Assembly: GCA_946480125.1 (NCBI GenBank)
Contig: CAMLIY010000033.1
Span: 1-18,988, forward strand
Direction of reading: 5' to 3'
Length of the DNA stretch: 18,988 bases
Source of the DNA: an uncultured Asticcacaulis sp.
Lineage (GTDB): Bacteria; Pseudomonadota; Alphaproteobacteria; Caulobacterales; Caulobacteraceae
Shown here: piece by piece, positions 1-6,289 of the stretch
How positions within the stretch are numbered: the stretch's first letter is position 1
Layout: each line of letters begins with the position of its first letter
The notes under the pieces: generated by a model
What the model saw: only the letters and a program-made list of their open reading frames with translations
The model's database searches: none
What the model was told of the DNA's origin: nothing
Position numbers and translations under genes: made by a program

Positions 1-1
1 C

Positions 2-964
2 GAGGTGATCGACGTCATCGGTTTCAACTACCATGATCAGGTCATTGACGGCTTCCACGACAAGTTTCCCAACAAGCCGATTGTCGGCACCGAAACCGCC
101 TCGACCGTTTCGACGCGCGGCGAGTATGTCAAGGATGATGCCGCCCATATCGTACCGGCCTATGATACGACCGCGCCGTGGTGGGCCACGACCGCCGAGG
201 GCTGGTGGCCGCATTTCGACGCCAAGCCTTATATCGCCGGCGGCTTTATCTGGACGGGCTTTGATTATCGCGGTGAGCCGACGCCCTATAGCGCATGGCC
301 GTCGATATCATCCCAGTTCGGTGCGCTCGATACCTGCGGCTTCCCGAAGGACAATTACTATTATTACCGCGCCTGGTGGCGGCCGGAACCGCTGCTGCAC
401 CTCTTTCCGCACTGGAACTGGGAAGGCCAGGAAGGCCAGGAGATTTCCGTCTGGGCGCATAGCAATGCCGATGAGGTCGAGCTGTTCGTCAACGGCAAGT
501 CAGCCGGTCGCAAGACGGTCACAAAGGATTTGCACGTCGAATGGACCGTGCCGTATCAGCCCGGCAAGATCGAAGCCTTCGCCTACAAGGCCGGCAAGGT
601 CATCCTGAAGGACACGCGCGAAACGGCCGGCGCGCCAGCGAAGATCGTGCTGACCACCGATCGCACGTCGCTAGTCAATGACGGAATGGATTGCACGGTC
701 ATCAAGGCCGAGGTGTTTGACGCCAGGGGCCGGCCAGTGCCGAAGGCGGACAATTTGATCAAGTTCGCTGTCTCCGGGCCAGGGGCAGTGATCGGTGTCG
801 GCAATGGCAATCCGAACAGCCATGAGCCCGACAAGGCCTCCGAGCGAAAGGCATTCAACGGCCTGGCTTGCGCGATTGTTCAGGTGACCGGCGCGGGCGG
901 GATCAAGATTATGGCTACATCAGAGCACCTGACTTCAGCCTCAATCTCGCTGAAATCGCTTTAA
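2..964 (+). CDS. GH2 family glycoside hydrolase (beta-galactosidase-like), C-terminal part, 5' end outside window
   Basis: The reading frame is open from base 2 and ends with TAA at 962-964, so this is the last ~320 residues of a larger protein whose start lies left of the window. The visible part begins in the GH2 TIM barrel (DVIGFNYH). The putative catalytic nucleophile is Glu in GTETAST (codon 92-94), followed by the barrel segment GGFIWTGFDYRGEP. Next comes a DUF4982-like beta domain (VWAHSNADEVELFVNGKS) and a final Ig-like domain (about the last 110 residues) typical of the C-terminus of this GH2 subgroup. The acid/base Glu and any signal peptide are off the window. It is paralogous to the GH2 gene at 16864, with about half of the residues identical over the shared part. 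Family substrates are beta-galactosides, beta-glucuronides or beta-mannosides; the exact specificity cannot be read here. It ends convergently with gntP, 38 bp away. Confidence 0.93.
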   Translation, partial: EVIDVIGFNYHDQVIDGFHDKFPNKPIVGTETASTVSTRGEYVKDDAAHIVPAYDTTAPWWATTAEGWWPHFDAKPYIAGGFIWTGFDYRGEPTPYSAWPSISSQFGALDTCGFPKDNYYYYRAWWRPEPLLHLFPHWNWEGQEGQEISVWAHSNADEVELFVNGKSAGRKTVTKDLHVEWTVPYQPGKIEAFAYKAGKVILKDTRETAGAPAKIVLTTDRTSLVNDGMDCTVIKAEVFDARGRPVPKADNLIKFAVSGPGAVIGVGNGNPNSHEPDKASERKAFNGLACAIVQVTGAGGIKIMATSEHLTSASISLKSL

Positions 965-1002
965 CTGCCAGGCCGGCGGACAGCCTATGAGCCGCGCGAG
1001 CC

Positions 1003-2346
1003 TTAACCAATGCAGAAACTGAGGGTGAGCGTGAATATTAGCCCGAATATTCCGACCAGACCTTCCATTAAAGTCCAGGATCGCAGGGTATCCTTAACCG
1101 ACAATCCGAAATATTCCTTGAACATCCAAAAGCCTGAATCATTGACGTGACTGAACATCAGGCTGCCTGCCCCAACCGCCAAAACCATCAGGTTGGGGTC
1201 CACGCCGCTCGTCTTTACCAGCGGCGCAACAAGTCCTGCCGCAGTCAAACCGGCCACTGTCGCTGACCCCAGGGCGATACGTATAACGCCTGCGATCAAC
1301 CAGCCGAGAACCAGGGGGGGGATGGGCAATCCCTTCAGCAATACACCTAGCTGATCATCGACGCCGCCATCGACGAAAATCTGTTTCAAGGCGCCAGCAC
1401 CCGCGATTATCAACAGAATGGGGGCGATCTCGCGCAAGGCCGTGCCGGAACCAGCCATCAGGCCGTCCAGCCTCATCCCGCGCGCAGTCCCCAGCGTCAC
1501 CAGCGCTACGACTACCGATACAAGCATCACGATCATTGGATTACCCAAAAAGCCGATCAGAATTCTGGCCTGAGCATCGAGGCCCTGCCAGTAACCGAGC
1601 AAGGTAAAGCCTGCCAACAAGATAACCGGCAGCAGAGCGGTCAGGAAGGCATTCGCCGCCGATGGCAATCGCTCGCCTGCGACGTCATCAGCCACAAATA
1701 ATCGCGGCGGGTCGGCCTGGATATGTTTAACACTTAAAGCAAATAACGGTCCGGCGATGAGGGCGGTCGGAATGCCGACGATCAAGCCATAAATCAGGGT
1801 CAAGCCCATATTGGCCCCGAACATCGGCACGATGGCCGCTGGTGAGGGATGCGGAGGCAAAAAGCCATGCGCAATCGAGAGCCCGGCCATTACAGGAACG
1901 GCCAGGTAAACGATCGGCCGGCCCGATTGGCGCCATACGGAAAAGATCAGCGGCACAAGCAGGACAAAGCCCACATTGTAAAAGAGCGGAATGCCGACGA
2001 TAAAACCTGTCAGGCAGAGCGCCAATGCGATACGTTTGTCGCCGAAGGCTTTGATCAATACCTGTGATATTTTTTTTGCCGCACCGCTGTCAGCTACAAT
2101 CTTGCCGAAAATAGCCCCCAGGGCCAGGAGAACTGCCAGCCCTCCAACCATGTCTCCAATACCCTTCTCGATCGAGTGAGTCACCTGATCCAGTGGCATT
2201 TGCAGCAGTAAGGCGGCGAATATTGACGCCACGACAAAAGCCAGCAAGGGCTGGATTTTCAGCCAGGCAATCATGACGATCAGAAACAGAACGGCAGCAA
2301 GCACAGTGAGTAAAACAGTGGTCTGGGGAGCCAGGTCAAATAACAT
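1003..2346 (-). CDS. gntP: GntP-family gluconate:H+ symporter (inner-membrane permease)
   Basis: This 447-residue, strongly hydrophobic protein has about a dozen predicted membrane segments. Its length and pattern fit the GntP/GntT family (about 440-450 residues), which imports gluconate or related aldonates with protons across the inner membrane. Recognisable family segments are GFLPPHPSPAAI at about residues 160-172 and the C-terminal DSGFWMFKEYFGLSVKDTLRSW. The ATG is 2 bp after the stop of the upstream beta-helix gene, and an AGGG lies 9 nt before it, so it should be translated as the last gene of that operon. Clustering with gluconokinase and a GntR-like repressor favours gluconate over the other substrates known in the family (idonate, fructuronate, glycerate). 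The gene contains an 8-base G run (1314-1321 on the plus strand), but the frame is intact. Family assignment is firm; the substrate is inferred from context. Confidence 0.93.
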   Translation of the reverse strand: MLFDLAPQTTVLLTVLAAVLFLIVMIAWLKIQPLLAFVVASIFAALLLQMPLDQVTHSIEKGIGDMVGGLAVLLALGAIFGKIVADSGAAKKISQVLIKAFGDKRIALALCLTGFIVGIPLFYNVGFVLLVPLIFSVWRQSGRPIVYLAVPVMAGLSIAHGFLPPHPSPAAIVPMFGANMGLTLIYGLIVGIPTALIAGPLFALSVKHIQADPPRLFVADDVAGERLPSAANAFLTALLPVILLAGFTLLGYWQGLDAQARILIGFLGNPMIVMLVSVVVALVTLGTARGMRLDGLMAGSGTALREIAPILLIIAGAGALKQIFVDGGVDDQLGVLLKGLPIPPLVLGWLIAGVIRIALGSATVAGLTAAGLVAPLVKTSGVDPNLMVLAVGAGSLMFSHVNDSGFWMFKEYFGLSVKDTLRSWTLMEGLVGIFGLIFTLTLSFCIG

Positions 2347-2348
2347 GA

Positions 2349-5300
2349 TCAGAAACCCTGTACGTTGAGAGCATACAGACTATGGTGAGTCAGGATGAAT
2401 AAGGTCTGATGGTCAGCACCACCAAAAATCAGCTGAAGCGGCCGCTCCGGCGTATCAATGCGCCCCAAACCGCGGCCAGTCGCATCATAGACAAATATCT
2501 GCCCATTCGCGACAAAAAGCCGCCCCTTCGCGTCAATGGCGACACTCTCGCCCGCCCGGTCCGTGAGCGGTTTCAGATCCGTAACTCTTCCGCCCGCGCC
2601 GACGAGACCCTGATACACCCTGCCTTCGGAGCTATTGGCCAATGTCACCTGTTCGCCGGCCCTGGCCATGACAAAGCCATAGGTATCGAGCGTGTCGGAG
2701 AACCGCCAGCCCTGGAAATTGATCGGCCCCTGTTTGTATACGCGAAAGGCCGGCAGAACAAGACTGCCATCCGGCGATACGTATTCCATCGCTTTCGGAA
2801 GCGCCAAGTCGCGTTTGAACATTTCCGCAAGCGTCGTAAATTCGTAGGTCTGTGGATTTAGCTGATCGCGGAATTCGCCATTGTTCCACAGATTTCCGGG
2901 CAAGGCGGTGACAGCGTCCGGATGCGGCGCCACCGGCGTGGCGGCTATGCGTGTGATCTCCGGCGTAAGCCCCCATGGATCGAGACTATAGACACTGGCA
3001 TCGGGGCCATCCGAAGACAGCACCATCAGATGGCCTGAATGATCGGCGGCAAGATTAACGGCATCAAGCGGCGCATCACTCACAACTTCAAGGCCGCGCG
3101 CCTGCGACCAGCGATAGATCCGCTGAAAATGGTGGTCGACGAAATAGAGATTGCCGTCAGCGTCGACCGTTGCGCCGGCGATGGAATAGAAGCCACCTTC
3201 CAGTTTTTCGATTTTCGCCGACTCCAGACCGGCCGGCAAGGGCGGCGGCGGCGGCACGTGCGGCGTGCCGGACACATCAAGCACCGCGAATTGACGCTCG
3301 CGCACCTCAAGCTTGTGCGTCACGTCGGTAATGGCGTTCTCGAACGGAAATTTGCTGGCGCGAAGATAGGTGCCGCACCCATTGGCATCGCAGGTCGCAT
3401 AGCCGCTCTCGGCATTGGTCGACATATTGCGGAAGCGGATATTTTCGGAATTGAACAGCTTAACCGCTGTCGGAGCGGGTTTCAGACTGCGTGTCACCCG
3501 ATAGGCGTGATAGTTGGCAAACAGGATGTTTTTAGAATTACGCACTTCCAGCGACATCGATTCCAGACCATCGATAACTTCCTGCTCGGTTTGAGGCGCC
3601 AGGAACTCCCAGTTCTCTACGCCGTCGAGAACGATTTCGTGGCGATTGTGGTGCTCGGCCGACAACTCATAGACGTGGCCGGGCGTTTTGGTGTTGCTGA
3701 CATAAAAGCCTGAATCCGCCATGGTATTGGGCGTCCAGTTCGCCACAAAGGTGCCGCCGCCGCCATCGGTCACCCAGATGCCGGCATGTTGACCATCCAT
3801 GCGGAATTTCGGATCGGAAAAATCGACCCGCTTGCCGTTGGGCAAAAGAGTGCCGTGTCCGCCATGGATGCGCACATCCTCGACCAGTGAACCTTCACCG
3901 GCCTTCCACAACAGCGCCGTGGCGCGCGGATTGATGCCGCCGGTGAACAGGCCAATGCCGAAGACGATAGCATTGCCGCCCTTCGCGCTCTCAACCAGGG
4001 CCCTTGCGCTGCCAACTCCCTGAAAAGCCGGGGTGCTTTCGGCCAGGGTGATCTGGGTCACACTGGGGTGCAACCCGATCAGGACCGTATCGCTACGCAG
4101 ACGAAGCGTGTCGCTGACGAGATAATGTCCCGTTGGCAGATAGATGACCTTGTGACCGTCGATCGCCTTTTGCAGAGCCGCCGTATCATCGGTTTCGCCG
4201 TCACCGACCACGCCCAGCGTGCGGACATCGACCCATTGATCAACAGATGGAAGGGCGGGCAAAACGGGTCCCTGCCATTTCGGAAGTTGCGCCAAGGGTG
4301 CAGCCTTAAAATGGGTGTCGAAATGACCTGTCTGGCCCAGATCATCGATCTTAAGACCGTAGTTGAAGGCCGTGACGCGATAATTCGCCCCAGGTCCACT
4401 GACCGCTTTTCCGCTGTCGCGGAAACGCGCGAAAACGGGCACCTGGCTCGCCAGCGCATTATCGAAGCCGATCTGGGTAAAGGGGCTGTTTTCATTACTG
4501 ATCACCACGGCGGCTTTTGAAATGCGCTCGAAGCGCACATCCTTACCCCAAAGGCTGTCGCTGTAGCCGCGGTCGATATCAATGCCTATCGGTGTATCGC
4601 TGATCGTAATGTTGACCAGGGTCAAGTCAACCTCATGTTCGCGGATGGCCGCTTCACGCTGCCCTTCAAAACGCGAATCGATAAGGGTGAACTGCCAGGC
4701 GGGCGAAGTCTTTTCGGTGACGATGCCATACCGGCCACCATAGAAATGCAGATCTTCCGCCTCGTTGCCAGCCTGGTAAATGCCGGCGAACCCCGATTCA
4801 AGGTGAAAATCGATATGGCTGAGGAACGCATGCTGGGCGATGCGCATACGGACGCCTGCCGCCGCGGGATTGCCCTTGCCCATCTCAAAATCGACATTGG
4901 ACAAGGCGGAATAAAAGGTTCCCGAATTGGCATCGCGCACAGGAGGCGCCGATGGTAAGGCCGAAGGCACCGGCACCGGGACCGGCCCCGTGGCGTACTG
5001 ATCGGCGCCGGTGAAGATAACCATAGTGACCACACCCTTGTCGAACCCCGGCGACTTGTCAGCCAGCATCAGCACAGGCCGCGTAGGGCCGACGCCAAAT
5101 AAGCGTACAGCCGCGGGAATGAGCAGACTGCGGCTGATGCGATATCGCCCGGACGGCAGCCAGACAATGCCGCCAGCGCCCGATTTCGCCGCAGTATCGA
5201 GGGCGGCTTGGATGGCGGCCGTATCATCCGCCTTGCCATCGCCTACGCCTTTGACGGTTATCGCCATCCGGTCGTCAGGTGCGGTCAGGAAAACGGAGCC

Positions 5301-5384
5301 CTTTCCTGTCAGAGACCATGCCGGTGCGGCTGCAAATGTCAGGGATATAAGCCCTGCTGTCAGCATCAAGGATTTGTAAGCCAT
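2349..5384 (-). CDS. Secreted tandem beta-helix (pectate-lyase-3/GH55-like) protein with C-terminal SMP-30/gluconolactonase-like propeller
   Basis: The protein has 1011 residues from the chosen ATG, which opens a good Sec signal peptide (MAYKSLMLTAGL..., probable cut near residue 24) with GGAG 11 nt upstream. A TTG start 12 codons earlier (5420) would bury the signal and is less likely. Two Pectate_lyase_3-type beta-helix modules each open with a GDGxxDDTAAxQ motif, at about residues 48-60 and 385-400, an arrangement also seen in GH55 beta-1,3-glucanases. A proline-rich linker (about 708-716) leads to ~295 residues of beta-propeller. Its end (VYDATGRGLGRIDTPERP, then FGGADHQTLFILTHHSLYAL) matches the SMP-30/gluconolactonase C-terminus. 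The usual metal-ligand contexts (EGP, PNG and DG motifs) are not recognisable, so lactonase activity is uncertain. It sits between gntK (60 bp gap) and gntP (2 bp gap), implying a role in supplying an aldonate or its lactone. Reaction and substrate are unknown. Confidence 0.85.
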   Translation of the reverse strand: MAYKSLMLTAGLISLTFAAAPAWSLTGKGSVFLTAPDDRMAITVKGVGDGKADDTAAIQAALDTAAKSGAGGIVWLPSGRYRISRSLLIPAAVRLFGVGPTRPVLMLADKSPGFDKGVVTMVIFTGADQYATGPVPVPVPSALPSAPPVRDANSGTFYSALSNVDFEMGKGNPAAAGVRMRIAQHAFLSHIDFHLESGFAGIYQAGNEAEDLHFYGGRYGIVTEKTSPAWQFTLIDSRFEGQREAAIREHEVDLTLVNITISDTPIGIDIDRGYSDSLWGKDVRFERISKAAVVISNENSPFTQIGFDNALASQVPVFARFRDSGKAVSGPGANYRVTAFNYGLKIDDLGQTGHFDTHFKAAPLAQLPKWQGPVLPALPSVDQWVDVRTLGVVGDGETDDTAALQKAIDGHKVIYLPTGHYLVSDTLRLRSDTVLIGLHPSVTQITLAESTPAFQGVGSARALVESAKGGNAIVFGIGLFTGGINPRATALLWKAGEGSLVEDVRIHGGHGTLLPNGKRVDFSDPKFRMDGQHAGIWVTDGGGGTFVANWTPNTMADSGFYVSNTKTPGHVYELSAEHHNRHEIVLDGVENWEFLAPQTEQEVIDGLESMSLEVRNSKNILFANYHAYRVTRSLKPAPTAVKLFNSENIRFRNMSTNAESGYATCDANGCGTYLRASKFPFENAITDVTHKLEVRERQFAVLDVSGTPHVPPPPPLPAGLESAKIEKLEGGFYSIAGATVDADGNLYFVDHHFQRIYRWSQARGLEVVSDAPLDAVNLAADHSGHLMVLSSDGPDASVYSLDPWGLTPEITRIAATPVAPHPDAVTALPGNLWNNGEFRDQLNPQTYEFTTLAEMFKRDLALPKAMEYVSPDGSLVLPAFRVYKQGPINFQGWRFSDTLDTYGFVMARAGEQVTLANSSEGRVYQGLVGAGGRVTDLKPLTDRAGESVAIDAKGRLFVANGQIFVYDATGRGLGRIDTPERPLQLIFGGADHQTLFILTHHSLYALNVQGF

Positions 5385-5444
5385 CTGAGTAAGGTCTCCG
5401 TAACAGGCAAATGTTGTCAAAACAGTAATTACAGGCCTTGCGTG

Positions 5445-6002
5445 TTATCCAGGTGATACGCAGGCATAGATGTCGTTTCTTGAAGACAGAAATCCTATGA
5501 TCAGATCGACAGACTGATCCGGACTGGCTTCACCGTCTATGGTCAGGATGCGTTCGTCAGGCATTGGCGGTTCAAGGGTCGCCATCTGGCTGTCCAGAAG
5601 ACTGAGCGGCATATAGTGGTCAGGGCGGTTACGCAGCCGAAACCGGAGAACGTCCATTGAAACTATGGGGAAAATGAACAATAACGAGTCGCCAACGCGG
5701 GACCGCAACAGGTCGCGATAGCTTCGTTTTAAGGCTGAGCAGGAGACAATCAGCCCCGCCTCGCCTTGGCCGTTTCGGTTATGCGGCATCGTCAGTGCGC
5801 CCGCGATCCGTTCGAGCCATGGCCAACGGTCCTCATCGGTCAAGGCCATCCCCCCCGCCATTTTGGCGATATGTTCAGGCAGATGAAGTTTATCCCCTTC
5901 GATAAATTCATATCCTGTGGCCTGTGAAAGGCGCTGTCCCAGGGTGGATTTCCCACACCCGCTAATGCCCATAATGACGATTGCTGGTGCCGTATGTGTC
6001 AA
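5445..6002 (-). CDS. gntK: Gluconokinase
   Basis: This kinase phosphorylates gluconate with ATP to 6-phosphogluconate, which feeds the Entner-Doudoroff or pentose phosphate route in the cytoplasm. The P-loop GISGCGKST lies at residues 12-20. The GntK signatures EGDKLH (35-40), KMAGGMALTDEDRWPWL and CSALKRSYRD (88-97) all follow in the expected order. I chose the TTG at 6002 as start. It has GAGG six bases upstream and gives an N-terminus (MTHTAPAIVIMG) and length (185 residues) typical of the family. The open frame also offers a GTG at 6026 without a visible ribosome-binding site. The gene is first in the unit gntK, beta-helix protein, gntP, and lies just downstream of a terminator-like hairpin that follows the TonB receptor gene. 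Function is secure; the start is less so. Confidence 0.95.
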   Translation of the reverse strand: MTHTAPAIVIMGISGCGKSTLGQRLSQATGYEFIEGDKLHLPEHIAKMAGGMALTDEDRWPWLERIAGALTMPHNRNGQGEAGLIVSCSALKRSYRDLLRSRVGDSLLFIFPIVSMDVLRFRLRNRPDHYMPLSLLDSQMATLEPPMPDERILTIDGEASPDQSVDLIIGFLSSRNDIYACVSPG

Positions 6003-6008
6003 GCCAAG

Positions 6009-6012
6009 CCTC
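6009..6012 (-). promoter_or_regulatory. Ribosome-binding site supporting a TTG start of gntK
   Basis: On the minus strand GAGG is followed by a 6 nt spacer and TTG at 6002-6000. No comparable purine stretch precedes the GTG at 6026, so this site decides the start in favour of TTG. Confidence 0.5.
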
Positions 6013-6028
6013 AAAAAAATAATCACAT

Positions 6029-6084
6029 AAAAAAGTCATGTTCCCGGACGAAATCGGGAGAAGACCGTTACGTCCGGAAACATG
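6029..6084 (-). terminator. Intrinsic terminator-like hairpin between the TonB receptor gene and gntK
   Basis: The arms 6037-6050 (CATGTTCCCGGACG) and 6071-6084 (CGTCCGGAAACATG) pair over 14 bp with one mismatch around a 20 nt loop. Read on the minus strand, the stem is followed by AC and then six T (6034-6029), which is terminator-like. It lies after the receptor gene and only about 27 bp before the gntK start. It may therefore end receptor transcripts fully, or act as a partial terminator that lowers gntK-gntP expression. Confidence 0.6.
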
Positions 6085-6252
6085 CGGCCCGTAAAGATGC
6101 ACAGTAGAATGCGCAAAGGCCAAAGTCAGGTGCAGCCAGCCAGCCGGGAGATCTGGCGGACGGCACGGGGCTATGCCGCGTAATACCGCGTCAAAGACGA
6201 GATGGTACAGGCAGGTACAGGTTGCTCAGGGTATCCTGGCTGACGATCGGGA

Positions 6253-6284
6253 GCGGGCATCCGCCAGCAGCGGCGGATGTCCGC
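6253..6284 (-). other. Strong hairpin immediately after the TonB receptor stop codon
   Basis: The arms 6253-6265 and 6272-6284 pair over 13 positions with one mismatch around a 6 nt loop. On the minus strand it begins 5 bp after the receptor stop. No T-tract follows, so it is more likely a 3'-end stabilising or RNase-stalling structure, or part of a factor-dependent terminator, than a classical intrinsic terminator. The rest of 6003-6289 holds the T-tract hairpin described separately, no gene, and no LacI-type operator that I can see. Confidence 0.55.
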
Positions 6285-6289
6285 TATTT

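Noticed and set aside
33..608. 191-residue plus-strand frame rich in Arg, Pro and Ser inside the left GH2 gene
   Set aside because: Typical out-of-frame shadow of a GC-rich gene; the GH2 frame has all the conserved motifs.
2070..2077. Eight-base T run inside gntP as a possible terminator or slippage site
   Set aside because: It encodes the Lys-Lys of GAAKKISQ in an intact frame with no adjoining stem, so it is ordinary coding sequence.
5385..5420. TTG start 12 codons upstream for the beta-helix/propeller protein
   Set aside because: It would put polar residues before the signal peptide, while the ATG at 5384 has GGAG upstream and opens a normal signal sequence. The TTGACA overlapping the TTG was considered as a -35 box, but no matching -10 was found.
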